Assembly: GCA_004210455.1 (NCBI GenBank)
Contig: SEFA01000060.1
Span: 1 to 46,629 of the forward strand
Origin: Rubrivivax sp.
Lineage (GTDB): Bacteria; Pseudomonadota; Gammaproteobacteria; Burkholderiales; Burkholderiaceae_C
Reading direction: 5' to 3'
Length of the DNA: 46,629 bases
Positions 15,903 through 24,518 of this stretch are shown in pieces (position 1 is the first letter of the stretch; each line of letters starts with the position of its first letter). Both the position numbers and the translations under genes were made by a program. The notes under the pieces were generated by a model that saw only the letters and a program-made list of their open reading frames with translations, did no database searches and was not told the origin of the DNA.

Positions 15903-17756
15903 TCAAAAAGTTTCCCAATCGCCGTCGGGGACAGCGCTGGCACTGGGGCCAGATGGCATTGGCGCCGTCGGTTTTGTTGTAGGCGCCGCGGCGGGTGGTT
16001 TCGGCGCGGGTGCCTTGGCGACAGGTCTTGCCACTGGCTTCTGCGCGGTCGCATGGGTCGGGGACTTCGATGCCGACGGCTTGGCTGTCGAGGTCTTCGC
16101 GGCCACCGGCGTCATGGCAGGACGCGGAGCCGCCGCCGGCCTGGGGACCGGTGCGGGCACGCGGGCGACCGGCGCGGGAGCCGCGACGACGTTCATCGCG
16201 TCGCCCGGCTTCGGCTTGGGGTCGCTGACCTTGAAGCGACCCACCAGCGCGGTGAGCTTGCGCGCCTGCTCGCTGAGCGATTCGGCGGCCGCGGCCGATT
16301 CCTCGACCAGCGCGGCGTTCTGCTGCGTCATCTGGTCCAGTTGCGCCACCGAGCCGTTCACGCTGCCGATGCCCTGGCTCTGCTCCACCGTGCTCGCGCT
16401 GATCTCGCCGATGATGTCCGACACGCGCTGCACGCTGGCGACGATCTCGTTCATCGTCGCGCCGGCGTCGCGCACCTGCTGGGAGCCGACTTCCACCTTG
16501 GTCACGCTGTCGCCGATCAGCGCCTTGATCTCGCGCGCCGCGCCGGCGCTGCGCTGCGCCAGTGCCCGCACCTCGGACGCCACCACCGCGAAGCCCTTGC
16601 CGTGCTCGCCCGCGCGGGCCGCCTCGACCGCGGCGTTCAGCGCCAGGATGTTGGTCTGGAACGCGATCCCGTCGATGGTCCCGATGATGTCGTTGATCTT
16701 CTTGGCCGACGCGTCGATCTGCGCCATCGTGCCCACCACGTCACTCACGGCCGTGCCGCCGCGCTCGGCCACCTCGGCCGCGCTGCCCGCCAGCTGGTTG
16801 GCGGTGCGCGCGCTGTCCGCGCTCTGCTGCACGGTGCCGGTGAGCTGCGACAGCGACGACGCCGCCTGCTGCAGGTTGGACGCCGTCTGCTCGGTGCGCT
16901 GGCTCAGGTCCAGGTTGCCGCTGGCGATCTCCTGGCTCGCCGTCTGCATGCCGTCGGCGGTGGCGCGCACTTCGCGGATGACCTTGCGCAGCGAGCTCTT
17001 CATCGCCGCCAGCGCGCGTTGCACGTCGCCGATCTCGTCTTCGCGATAGTCGCGCTCGACATGGAACAGGTCGCCGTCGCCGATGCGCTCGGCCTCCGCC
17101 ATCAGCGACTTCAGCGGCGCGGAGATGGTCCGAACGAAGTACGCGGTCGCCAGCGCCAGCAGGCCTACGATCACCGCCATCAGCGCCGCCACACCCCACA
17201 CGGTGCGCATGCGCTCGGCGCCGGCGGCTTCACGCAGCGCCGCGGAGCGCTTCTGCTGCAGCACGACGAAGTCCTGCTGCGCGGCGAGGTACTGCTCGAT
17301 CGCCGGCACGACCTTCTGCTTGAGCGCCTGGTGCGAGCCCTCGTTGTCGCCGCCGGCCTTGAGCTTGTTGGCGTCGTTGCGCGCGGCGATGTAGGCCTTG
17401 CGCTGGTCGGCGATCCTGGCCATCGCGGCCTTGTCCTCGTCGCCCTCGGCCAGCGCTTCGAGCTGCTTCTGCACCTCGTTGATCGTCTCGGTGGTGCGGG
17501 CGATGTCGCCCTTCATCGCGTCGGCGACGGCGTTGTCGTTCGCGGCCAGGCCGGCCTGCACGCGGCTGGCGTTCGCTTCGGTGAGTCCGCGCCAGCGCAA
17601 TGCGAGCTCGAAACGCTGCTGCTGCCGTTCCTGTGTCACCTGGGCGACTTCCAGCAGGGCGCGCGTCCGGGAAGCCGCTCCCAGCGTCATGACGACGGTC
17701 ATGACGGACATGACGGCGACGGGAATCCACAGTCGCGTGGCGATGGAGAACTTCAT
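15903..17756 (-). CDS. Methyl-accepting chemotaxis protein with C-terminal CheR-docking pentapeptide
   Basis: The protein has 617 residues. Membrane segments lie at about 10-30 and 188-210 and enclose a helical periplasmic domain of the four-helix-bundle type. HAMP follows ([19 protein letters not shown]), then the signalling hairpin with the tip [19 protein letters not shown]. After this comes a linker of roughly 100 residues rich in Pro, Ala and Lys, ending in GDWETF. The WETF end matches the NWETF tether that recruits CheR/CheB in Tar/Tsr receptors. I chose ATG 17756 because the hydrophobic N-terminus follows; the open frame extends to 17978. The ligand is unknown. Confidence 0.93.
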   Translation of the reverse strand: MKFSIATRLWIPVAVMSVMTVVMTLGAASRTRALLEVAQVTQERQQQRFELALRWRGLTEANASRVQAGLAANDNAVADAMKGDIARTTETINEVQKQLEALAEGDEDKAAMARIADQRKAYIAARNDANKLKAGGDNEGSHQALKQKVVPAIEQYLAAQQDFVVLQQKRSAALREAAGAERMRTVWGVAALMAVIVGLLALATAYFVRTISAPLKSLMAEAERIGDGDLFHVERDYREDEIGDVQRALAAMKSSLRKVIREVRATADGMQTASQEIASGNLDLSQRTEQTASNLQQAASSLSQLTGTVQQSADSARTANQLAGSAAEVAERGGTAVSDVVGTMAQIDASAKKINDIIGTIDGIAFQTNILALNAAVEAARAGEHGKGFAVVASEVRALAQRSAGAAREIKALIGDSVTKVEVGSQQVRDAGATMNEIVASVQRVSDIIGEISASTVEQSQGIGSVNGSVAQLDQMTQQNAALVEESAAAAESLSEQARKLTALVGRFKVSDPKPKPGDAMNVVAAPAPVARVPAPVPRPAAAPRPAMTPVAAKTSTAKPSASKSPTHATAQKPVARPVAKAPAPKPPAAAPTTKPTAPMPSGPSASAVPDGDWETF

Positions 17757-17937
17757 CGGTCGGGAGCCTTGTTGTTGTGCCGACGGCGTCGCCCCGGGGT
17801 GGTGCGACGAGCCTCGATTCAATCCTAAATCGGCCGACCGGTGCACCGGCTTGAGGACAAACACTGCTAACCTGCCGCCCTGTCCCTCACGGCACTGACA
17901 TTTCCCAAGTACTCCACACTTGCTGGCATCTCCCTCC

Positions 17938-18720
17938 ATGAGTTTCCTGGCCATCGACATCGGCAACACCCGCCTCAAGTGGGCGCTTTATGCCGGCCCC
18001 CAACCGGGCAGCCCGATGCTGGCCCACGGGGCGCAGTTCCTGGAGAACATCGAGACGCTGGCCGAGGGCGACTGGGCGAAGCTGCCCGCGGTGCCGGGCA
18101 GCATGCTCGGCAGCAACGTCGCCGGCGATGCGATGCGGCATCGCGTCGAGGAGCAGATGGAGGAGATCTGGGACATCGAGCCGCGCTGGGTCGCCTCGTC
18201 GGCGCAGGCGGGCGGCGTGACCAACGGGTACGACCATCCGGGACGCCTGGGGGCGGACCGTTTCGTCGCGCTGATCGGCGCGCGCCACCATGTGCTGTCG
18301 CGCGGGCGCGGACAGGCGCCCAAGCCGGCGCTGGTGGTGATGGTGGGCACCGCGGTGACGGTCGACGCGCTCGACGCGGACGGACGGTTCCTCGGGGGGT
18401 TGATCCTGCCTGGCCACGGGATCATGCTGCGCTCGCTGGAAGGCGGCACCGCCGGCCTGCGCGTGCCGACCGGCGAGGTGCGCGAGTTCCCGACGAACAC
18501 GTCGGATGCGCTCACCAGCGGCGGCAACTACGCGATCACCGGCGCGATCGAGCGCATGCATCGCCACATCCTCAAGCGCTGCGGCCAGGCGCCGGTCACG
18601 CTGATGACCGGGGGCGCGGGGTGGAAGGTCTCGCCGGCGCTGGACATCCCGCACGAGCTGATCGACTCGCTGATCTTCGACGGGCTGCTGGCGCTGCAGG
18701 CGCATCGGCTGGCGCTCTGA
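17938..18720 (+). CDS. coaX: Type III pantothenate kinase
   Basis: This 260-residue enzyme phosphorylates pantothenate, the first step of coenzyme A synthesis, and unlike CoaA is not feedback-inhibited by CoA. Motifs are the phosphate loop [10 protein letters not shown] (6-15), [12 protein letters not shown] near 104 and [11 protein letters not shown] near 138, then GGLILPG. The ATG at 17938 directly precedes the DxGNT motif; an earlier in-frame ATG at 17920 adds only six residues. It is divergent from the chemoreceptor gene across 181 bases. No birA precedes it, although birA-coaX is a common arrangement. Confidence 0.94.
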   Translation: MSFLAIDIGNTRLKWALYAGPQPGSPMLAHGAQFLENIETLAEGDWAKLPAVPGSMLGSNVAGDAMRHRVEEQMEEIWDIEPRWVASSAQAGGVTNGYDHPGRLGADRFVALIGARHHVLSRGRGQAPKPALVVMVGTAVTVDALDADGRFLGGLILPGHGIMLRSLEGGTAGLRVPTGEVREFPTNTSDALTSGGNYAITGAIERMHRHILKRCGQAPVTLMTGGAGWKVSPALDIPHELIDSLIFDGLLALQAHRLAL

Positions 18721-18736
18721 GCGGCCGTCGAGGCCC

Positions 18737-19375
18737 TCAAGCCTTCGGTGCCGTGAGCGCGATGAACAGCCGAGCGCTGTAGAACCCCTGCGCGGGCTCC
18801 CAGGGCAATTGACGCAGGCAGGTGAGGCCCGCGTCCCATCGCTCGTTGTCTTTCAGCGCCTCGAACGTGAAGTCGCCATTGACCTGGCCGACGTAGAGCC
18901 GGAACCAGTGGATGTCGGCGGTCAATGCTTCGCTTTCGATGGCGCGACGCCATGCGTCCTCAAGCTCGGGTGGGTTTTTGGAATCGAGCCCTTCCGAAGA
19001 GCGCCGGATGGTCCCGCCGACGTGTGCGTCATAGGGCCGTCCCGCAGCGATCCATTTCTCGCCGTGTGCCAGGCAAGAGCTGCCCACGCTCCACAGTGCG
19101 GAAAGCAACACGTGCAGCGCGCCCATCACGAAGCCGCCAAAGGCTGGCCCGAGCGCCTCGTCGCCGGCACCCGCAGCCCCGAAGGACTCTTCGATCATCA
19201 CGTCCTTGGCGATGAACGCCTGGATGTCCAGACGCCCCACCTGTTCGCCCGGGTTCCACATGGCGCGTATGGCCGGCAAGCGACCGTGCGGGATGAGCCA
19301 GTCGTTCTCGACACTGCAGGGGAGGCCGTGCTGCTCAAGCGCAGCTTTCAGCAGGGAGAAGGCCTGGTCAGACAT
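18737..19375 (-). CDS. Conserved protein of unknown function (DUF6348-like)
   Basis: This 212-residue protein has no signal peptide. The segment MIEESFGAAGAGDEALGPAF, then ALHVLLSALW resembles the DUF6348 group (motif ESF, helix, LHVLL), and IPHGRLP near residue 30 also fits. Function is unknown. The start ATG at 19375 overlaps the end of the upstream tautomerase gene by 8 bases, which suggests co-translation. The frame is open back to 19414 but without better starts. Confidence 0.72.
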   Translation of the reverse strand: MSDQAFSLLKAALEQHGLPCSVENDWLIPHGRLPAIRAMWNPGEQVGRLDIQAFIAKDVMIEESFGAAGAGDEALGPAFGGFVMGALHVLLSALWSVGSSCLAHGEKWIAAGRPYDAHVGGTIRRSSEGLDSKNPPELEDAWRRAIESEALTADIHWFRLYVGQVNGDFTFEALKDNERWDAGLTCLRQLPWEPAQGFYSARLFIALTAPKA

Positions 19376-19763
19376 CGACCTTGAACCCCAGGTCGATCTC
19401 CGACGCCGGGACACCGCCGCGCAGGCCCCAGTTCTCGCGCTCGACTTCGTTGAGCGTGATGGTGACGTGGTCGGCGGGAATGTCGAGTGCGCCCAGCCGC
19501 TCGACGATGCTGCGATAGAGGCGGCGCTTCGCCTCGATCGTCCGCCCGGCGAAAGCGGTGACGGTGACGAGCGTGTAGTACTCGGGACGCGACAGGCGCG
19601 GCGGATAGATGAACCGGTGCGGCTCGTATGCGATGAGGCGCACGCAGCGGTCTTCCACCGGAATCTTGAAGCCTTCGACCAGCGCCGCCTGCACGGCCTC
19701 GATCAACTGGACTTCCTGCTCCTGCGAGTAGGCGCGGCGGACTTCGATGAGGGTGCTCGGCAT
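19368..19763 (-). CDS. Tautomerase-family protein
   Basis: The protein has 131 residues. Starting at ATG 19763 gives MPSTLIEVRR, placing Pro directly after Met; in the 4-oxalocrotonate tautomerase superfamily this N-terminal Pro is the catalytic base. EQEVQLIEAVQAALVEGFKI and RFIYPPRLSRPEYYTLVTV fit the longer single-chain tautomerases. An upstream in-frame start at 19838 also gives Met-Pro (MPHFHVSL) and cannot be excluded. The substrate is unknown. It overlaps the DUF6348-like gene downstream by 8 bases. Confidence 0.78.
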   Translation of the reverse strand: MPSTLIEVRRAYSQEQEVQLIEAVQAALVEGFKIPVEDRCVRLIAYEPHRFIYPPRLSRPEYYTLVTVTAFAGRTIEAKRRLYRSIVERLGALDIPADHVTITLNEVERENWGLRGGVPASEIDLGFKVDV

Positions 19764-19944
19764 GGGCGCGACGGTGGAGGGCGACGGGGCCTCCAGCTTA
19801 TCGCGGCCCATGCGGAGGGAGACGTGGAAGTGCGGCATGACGGGATCGGTGTCCACTCGTTGAGGAAACGCCAGTCTCGTCACGCCCTTTGAGGGCAGCA
19901 TGAGGCCGCGGTGAGGTTGGTGTGAAGTCGGTCGCCGCGAACGG

Positions 19945-20364
19945 TCAACGGCTCACGACCTGCTTGCTCTGGAAGTCGACCGGCACCGAGGTGTGCTGAT
20001 GGGCGACGCGCCACGCGCCGCCGTCTTTGCGCAGGAGCACGGTGAGACGGTTCTCGGTCGCGCGTAGCGGCTGGCCATCGGCATCGAGCGCCGCGAATTC
20101 CAGTGTCGCGGACCCGCCGGCTACCTGCGTGTCGTGCCAGGCCTTGACGTCCTTCGCCGTAACACGGACCCGCACATCCTGGATGCCCTCGAACCAGGCT
20201 GCGATCATCTCGGCCCAATCCTCGCGGCCGGCGTACTCCCAGCGGTTCCAGCTGTCGAAGACCTGGACGTCGTCGGCGTACAGGTCCAGGAAGCCTGCGA
20301 GGTCGCGGTCAAGGACCGTGGCGGCGTAGCGCTGCAGGAAGGCGTGGACGGGGTCTTCGGTCAT
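19945..20364 (-). CDS. SnoaL/NTF2-like protein
   Basis: The protein has 139 residues with the cone-shaped NTF2 fold expected from its pattern: an N-terminal helix (HAFLQRYAATVLDRDLAGFL), DLYADDVQVFDSW, and the closing strand LRKDGGAWRVAHQHTSVPVD. Such DUF4440/SnoaL-like proteins include small isomerases and ligand-binding proteins; no activity can be assigned. A strong ribosome site (CCAGGAG) precedes ATG 20364, inside the 3' end of the upstream membrane-protein gene, which overlaps it by 56 bases. Confidence 0.82.
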   Translation of the reverse strand: MTEDPVHAFLQRYAATVLDRDLAGFLDLYADDVQVFDSWNRWEYAGREDWAEMIAAWFEGIQDVRVRVTAKDVKAWHDTQVAGGSATLEFAALDADGQPLRATENRLTVLLRKDGGAWRVAHQHTSVPVDFQSKQVVSR

Positions 20365-20686
20365 CGGTGGGCTCCTGGACAAGGCGGAAGGTACTGGAGA
20401 CGACGATCGGATCCTGCCGGATTCGACAGGATCGGTGACGATTCCACGCACGAATACCGTGCCCGACGTTGTAGACCACCAGGGCGATCGCAGTGATCCA
20501 GAAGGCCAAAAGCGCGCACACGAAGACGAGGACCGCGTAGCCGAGCAAGTCGTCGCAGTTCCCGGCGCTGTCGCAGTTCGGCCGGCTGAAGAGAATCACC
20601 AGAGCGGCAGTGGCGACGAGCCAGGCGACAGCACCCACGACGAGTGACACCAACAGGCGGAGTAAGCCGCGCTTGAGCTCGTTCAT
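20309..20686 (-). CDS. Small membrane protein with C-x5-C-D loop (paralogue 2 of tandem pair)
   Basis: This 125-residue protein has two clear membrane segments (about 10-33 and 50-73). Between them is a short loop NCDSAGNCDD with Cys 38 and 44. The second segment ends FWITAIALVVYNVGHGIRAW. The upstream neighbour has the same plan and the same Cys spacing, so the two are paralogues. Its ATG overlaps the neighbour's TGA (ATGA). The C-terminal 45 residues are basic and not shared, and the last 56 bases overlap the SnoaL gene, so the true end of function may be earlier. Function unknown. Confidence 0.68.
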   Translation of the reverse strand: MNELKRGLLRLLVSLVVGAVAWLVATAALVILFSRPNCDSAGNCDDLLGYAVLVFVCALLAFWITAIALVVYNVGHGIRAWNRHRSCRIRQDPIVVSSTFRLVQEPTDDRRPRPRLPAALRRHGP

Positions 20687-20931
20687 TGCGCGCCGTGGTG
20701 GCGCAGCTTCCACTCGCGATTCCACGACGCGATGTTGTAGAGCAGCACGGAGGCCGAGGTCGCCCAGAACATGCCGAACCAGATGCCGACCACCTTGAGC
20801 GTGAAGGCCATGTCCCCGTCGCAGCGGCCGAGGGCATTGCAGGGCGAGGGGACGTAGACGTCGATGAGCAGGGCGGTCGAGACGTTCCAGACCAGCAGCC
20901 CGATGTGCACGGAAGCGAGAAAGCGGTTCAT
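20683..20931 (-). CDS. Small membrane protein with C-x5-C-D loop (paralogue 1 of tandem pair)
   Basis: This 82-residue protein has two membrane segments (about 5-25 and 42-68) separated by PCNALGRCDGD with Cys 31 and 37. The second segment (FWATSASVLLYNIASWNREW) aligns with the downstream paralogue. The position of the Cys pair, in the loop between the helices, suggests a disulfide if the loop is periplasmic. The ATG at 20931 lies at the base of a perfect 20-bp inverted repeat. It is not in a family I recognise. Confidence 0.7.
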   Translation of the reverse strand: MNRFLASVHIGLLVWNVSTALLIDVYVPSPCNALGRCDGDMAFTLKVVGIWFGMFWATSASVLLYNIASWNREWKLRHHGAQ

Positions 20932-20978
20932 GGCGAGACTGGGTCCTTCCCTTGAGGTGAAGGACCCAGTCTCGCCAT
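20930..20978. repeat. Perfect 20-bp inverted repeat covering a start codon
   Basis: The arms 20930-20949 (ATGGCGAGACTGGGTCCTTC) and 20959-20978 are exact reverse complements with a 9-base loop. In minus-strand RNA the 3' arm contains the purine-rich region and first bases of the start codon of the small membrane protein at 20931. It may be a translational switch or a transcription barrier; no T-run follows. Confidence 0.85.
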
Positions 20979-21022
20979 GCGCTTGGAGCTCAGGATGAGC
21001 CCTGTGTGAGCTCAGGGTGAAG

Positions 21023-21856
21023 TCACTGGGAGAAGTCCGTCGACACCGCCAGCTCACGCCACTGGGCGAGCTCCCCCGCGACGAACGCATTCTTCTGCTC
21101 GATCGCCGCGACGGTGTCGGAGCCGAAGGGCATGCGCAGCGGCGGCTGCTCCGCATCGACGACCTTCATCAGCGCCTTCGCCAGACGCGTCGGGTCGCCC
21201 GGCTGCTGATGGTTCAGATCGCTCGCGATGCGGCGCACCGCGCCGACCGGCGTGTCGGCGTAATCGGCGATCGTCGCGGGCAAGGTCGTCAGCGAGCCGC
21301 CGTCGAGGAAGTCGGTGCGGAAGTAGCCCGGCTCGACGATGGTCACGTGGATGCCCAGCGGCTTCACTTCATCGGCGAGCGCCTCGCTGATGCCTTCGAC
21401 GGCGAACTTGGTGGAGGCATATACGCCGAATCCCGCCGCGCCGCGGTACCCGCCGATCGACGACACGTTGATCACATGCCCCGCACGCTGCTTGCGCAAT
21501 TGCGGCAGCACGGCACGCGTCACCGCCAGCAGGCCAAAGACGTTGGTGCGGTAGACCGCCTCGACGTCCGCGGCGCTCGTTTCCTCGATCGCGCCGAGCA
21601 CGCCGAAGCCCGCATTGTTGACGACCACGTCGACGCGTCCGAAGCGCTTGACCGCCTGCTCGACGGCGGCGCGGGCCTGCGCCTCGTCGGTGACGTCGAG
21701 GTTGGCCGCGAGCAGGCGCGGGTGGTCGCCGAACTTGTCGACGATGGCGCGGGCATTGCGCGCCGTGGCGACGACGTTGTCGCCGCGCTCCAGCGCTTCC
21801 TTGACGAACAGGGTGCCGAAACCGCGCGAGGCGCCAGTGATGAACCAGGTCTTCAT
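21023..21856 (-). CDS. Short-chain dehydrogenase/reductase
   Basis: This 277-residue classical SDR has nucleotide-binding TGASRGFG (7-14), NNAG (80-83), catalytic Ser 132/133, Tyr 146 and Lys 150 (YASTK). The residue after the second beta strand (TARN) suggests NADPH preference. PGYFRTDFLDGG follows the active site as in the oxidoreductases annotated as SDR family near LysR regulators. The substrate is unknown. Downstream of the secreted SnoaL-like gene on the same strand (54-base gap); the LysR gene is divergent from the pair. Confidence 0.9.
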   Translation of the reverse strand: MKTWFITGASRGFGTLFVKEALERGDNVVATARNARAIVDKFGDHPRLLAANLDVTDEAQARAAVEQAVKRFGRVDVVVNNAGFGVLGAIEETSAADVEAVYRTNVFGLLAVTRAVLPQLRKQRAGHVINVSSIGGYRGAAGFGVYASTKFAVEGISEALADEVKPLGIHVTIVEPGYFRTDFLDGGSLTTLPATIADYADTPVGAVRRIASDLNHQQPGDPTRLAKALMKVVDAEQPPLRMPFGSDTVAAIEQKNAFVAGELAQWRELAVSTDFSQ

Positions 21857-21910
21857 GGGGAACTCCTTGTGGGGAATGAGGGGAGGAAAGCCGAAGAGGA
21901 CAGGGGGAAC

Positions 21911-22489
21911 TCAGTTCGCTGCGATCGGGTTCTGTCGCCAGAACTCGTCGAAGGCGATGCTGTCGAAGAAGGCCGTGACGCGGACGGCCTTGCCGCCGCG
22001 CATCGTCAGCATCCAGACGTAGCTGTTCTTGTAGGGGTGGCCGGTGTTCGTCGTGCCGGCGGCGGAGAAGTGCGCGACGACGGTGTCGCCGTCGGCGTAG
22101 ACCGCGTGGATCGTGCGCGGCCGGAAGCGGTCCTGCGATTGCGCGAAGCGCGCGCCGAACGGGCCGAGGACCTTGCGGTTGAGCTCATCGCGACTTCGTG
22201 TCGTGCCGGCGACGAGCGAGTTGCCGGCGATCGTCCATTCGATGTCGGCTGCGAGCATCGGCTGCAGCGCGCCGTAGTCGCCGCCCATCCAGCGGCGCAG
22301 CATCGTGTCGACGGCGGCCTTGTTGGCGGCCACCTCGCCGCTCGCGGCGCTCGTTCCGCTTCCGGCGTTCGTTGCCTGGGACTGCGCCGGGGTGGCAGCG
22401 GTCGCGGCTCGGGCTGCGGGAAGCGCCATCGCGAGCGACGCGATCACGGCGCCCGTCATCACGGCGGAAACAAGTCGGGTGCTGGTCAT
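21911..22489 (-). CDS. Exported SnoaL-like protein
   Basis: This 192-residue protein starts with a signal peptide (MTSTRLVSAVMTGAVIASLA, cleavage probably after ARA). A low-complexity Ala/Ser/Gly spacer leads to an NTF2/SnoaL fold: MLRRWMGGDYGALQPMLAAD, then VYADGDTVVAHFSAAG and VRVTAFFDSIAFDEFW. The last motif is common in ketosteroid-isomerase-like proteins. Function unassigned; probably periplasmic. It forms a likely operon with the SDR gene and is divergent from the LysR regulator. Confidence 0.85.
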   Translation of the reverse strand: MTSTRLVSAVMTGAVIASLAMALPAARAATAATPAQSQATNAGSGTSAASGEVAANKAAVDTMLRRWMGGDYGALQPMLAADIEWTIAGNSLVAGTTRSRDELNRKVLGPFGARFAQSQDRFRPRTIHAVYADGDTVVAHFSAAGTTNTGHPYKNSYVWMLTMRGGKAVRVTAFFDSIAFDEFWRQNPIAAN

Positions 22490-22619
22490 GGTGCGGTTCC
22501 TTTGCTGGTCGTGTCACGGCGCCGGACTGAATTGCGGCGGCATGGAACGAACTCTAGGAACCCGCGATTGATGCGTCTATGCTCAGGAATTGAAACGAGC
22601 TAGTGGGGAATTTTCATGA

Positions 22620-23639
22620 ATGAGCGCGCGGACGGGATCCATGACTGAGCGGCCCAGCCTGGCCGAGCTGACGGCCTTCCTGGCGATCGTGCGGCATCAG
22701 TCCTTCCGCGCCGCGGCGGACGAGCTGGGGATGTCGCCGTCCAGCCTGAGTCATCTGGTGCGCGGCATGGAAGAGCGGCTGGGCGTGCGCCTCTTCAACC
22801 GCACCACGCGCAGCGTGGCGCCGACCGACGCCGGTCAGCAGCTGGCGCGCAACGTCGGGCCGATCCTGGCGGAGCTGGACAACGCGCTGGGGGACCTGGG
22901 GTCGTTGAGCGGGCGTACCTCGGGTCGGCTGAGGATCAACGTCTCGGAGATCGCGGCGGGCGAGCTGATGCGGGACATCGTGCCGGCATTCGTGGAACGC
23001 CATCCGGACGTGCAACTGGACCTGGTCACCGAGGGCAAGCTCGTCGATATCGTCGCGGAGGGCTTTGACGCAGGCGTGCGGCTCGGCGAAGCGCTGCCGC
23101 AGGACATGGTGGCCGTTCCGTTCGGCGGCGACGTGCGCTTCATCGTGGTGGCGTCGCCGGACTACCTCGCGCGGCACGGCACGCCGCGCACGCCGGATGC
23201 GCTCGCCGAGCACCGTTGCATCCGCTTCCGCCTGCCGAGCGGCAAGATGTACCGCTGGGAGTTCGAGCGCCAGCGGCAATCGCTGAAGGTCGACGTGCCG
23301 GGCTCGCTGACGCTCGATCACATCGGACTGATGGTCGAGGCCGCGGCGAAGGGAATGGGACTCGCCTATGTCTGGTCGACGAAGGCCGAAGCGGAGATCG
23401 CTGCAGGTCGTCTGGTCACCGTGCTCGACGACTGGACACCGCCGATTCCCGGCCACCACCTCTACTACCCGAGCAGCCGCCTGATGCCCGCGGCGCTTCG
23501 CGCCTTCATCGAGGTGATCCGGGAAGTGGAAGCGCAACGCGCGCCGGCGAAGGCGCGGGTGACGGCGACGTCGGCGTTGGGGAAGGTGAAGTCCAAGCCG
23601 CAGCCCAAGGCCAAGCCTCGGCTCAAGCCGACGTCATGA
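22620..23639 (+). CDS. LysR-family transcriptional regulator
   Basis: This 339-residue regulator has an N-terminal winged helix-turn-helix (FLAIVRHQSFRAAADELGMS, then PSSLSHLVRGMEERLGVRLF) and a periplasmic-binding-like effector domain. The C-terminal 40 residues are unusually rich in Lys, Pro and Ala. The start at 22620 follows GGGGA by 9 bases; ATG 22641 is an alternative with poorer spacing. It is divergent from the SnoaL/SDR pair across about 130 bases, the usual layout for a LysR protein and its target; that regulation is inference. Confidence 0.92.
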   Translation: MSARTGSMTERPSLAELTAFLAIVRHQSFRAAADELGMSPSSLSHLVRGMEERLGVRLFNRTTRSVAPTDAGQQLARNVGPILAELDNALGDLGSLSGRTSGRLRINVSEIAAGELMRDIVPAFVERHPDVQLDLVTEGKLVDIVAEGFDAGVRLGEALPQDMVAVPFGGDVRFIVVASPDYLARHGTPRTPDALAEHRCIRFRLPSGKMYRWEFERQRQSLKVDVPGSLTLDHIGLMVEAAAKGMGLAYVWSTKAEAEIAAGRLVTVLDDWTPPIPGHHLYYPSSRLMPAALRAFIEVIREVEAQRAPAKARVTATSALGKVKSKPQPKAKPRLKPTS

Positions 23640-23671
23640 CCCCGACCGCCCCGGGCGCTTAGCCGGACTGC

Positions 23672-24496
23672 TCAGGCCGTTTCCCAGCATTCGCGCAACA
23701 CGTCGCGGAACAGCTCGGACAACATCGGCTCGACTTCCGGCCGATCGTTGATCGGCAGCTCCAGTGCCTCGATCCTGTCCAGCTCGCGCTCGATGAATCG
23801 CTGGATGGGCACGACCTGCGCGGACAGTCCGAACTCCGGTGTTTGGCGCTTGAGCTCGACGAGGTCGCGGATGGCTGCGAGCACGTCCGGCTCGTGATCG
23901 ACGGTCTGCATCAGCCGGTGGAATTCGATCGGGGCGGGTTGCCGTTCGCGTTCGAGCCACCGGACCGCGAGGAGCGGACGCAGCACATAGAAGTACTTCT
24001 TGAGCTTGACCTGGTCTGCCTGCAGGTGTGACCGGAAGGTCGTCTTGGCCATGCTCCGGTAGTGGTGGATGCCGCGCACGATCGAGTACACGACCGGCAG
24101 CAGCTCACGCGCCCGCGCGTGGAAGCTCGTGCTGCTCTCGTAGACGATCGGCGACTGGATCCATTCGACGAAGCCCGGATTGGAGCTTCGGAAGAGACGC
24201 AGCGCCTTGCGCAGGTCCCAGCCGTTGATGTCCATGTCGTCGACGATCGGGTACTCGATGACGTCGCGCTGCTCCTCCAGGCCGACCGACAGGTACCAGT
24301 CCGTCCGGTTCAAGTAGATGAAGCGCGCGTCGAAGTCGCTGTCGGGCGATGCGAAGCCCCAGGCGCGGCTGCCGGACTCGACGGCCAGCAGCACACGCAC
24401 CTGATGCTCCGATTCGGCGGTCCGGAGCCGCGCGTGGATCTCGGTCCGTGCCGGCTCGGGGATGGCGGAGATGTCGGGGGAGGGAACGGCGCTCAT
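23672..24496 (-). CDS. YcgL/RlaP-type nucleotidyltransferase
   Basis: The protein has 274 residues. The nucleotidyltransferase motif is ESGSRAWGFASPDSDFDARF, with GS at 42-43 and acidic D52, D54, D56. The rest (IHHYRSMAKTTFRSHL, VKLKKYFYVLRPLLAVRWL) matches the PF10127 group of predicted nucleotidyltransferases related to phage T4 RlaP. The cellular target is unknown. It lies between lysR and hslU, convergent with lysR and co-directional with hslU. Confidence 0.88.
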   Translation of the reverse strand: MSAVPSPDISAIPEPARTEIHARLRTAESEHQVRVLLAVESGSRAWGFASPDSDFDARFIYLNRTDWYLSVGLEEQRDVIEYPIVDDMDINGWDLRKALRLFRSSNPGFVEWIQSPIVYESSTSFHARARELLPVVYSIVRGIHHYRSMAKTTFRSHLQADQVKLKKYFYVLRPLLAVRWLERERQPAPIEFHRLMQTVDHEPDVLAAIRDLVELKRQTPEFGLSAQVVPIQRFIERELDRIEALELPINDRPEVEPMLSELFRDVLRECWETA

Positions 24497-24518
24497 GGCG
24501 CCATTCTGACCTCTTGGT

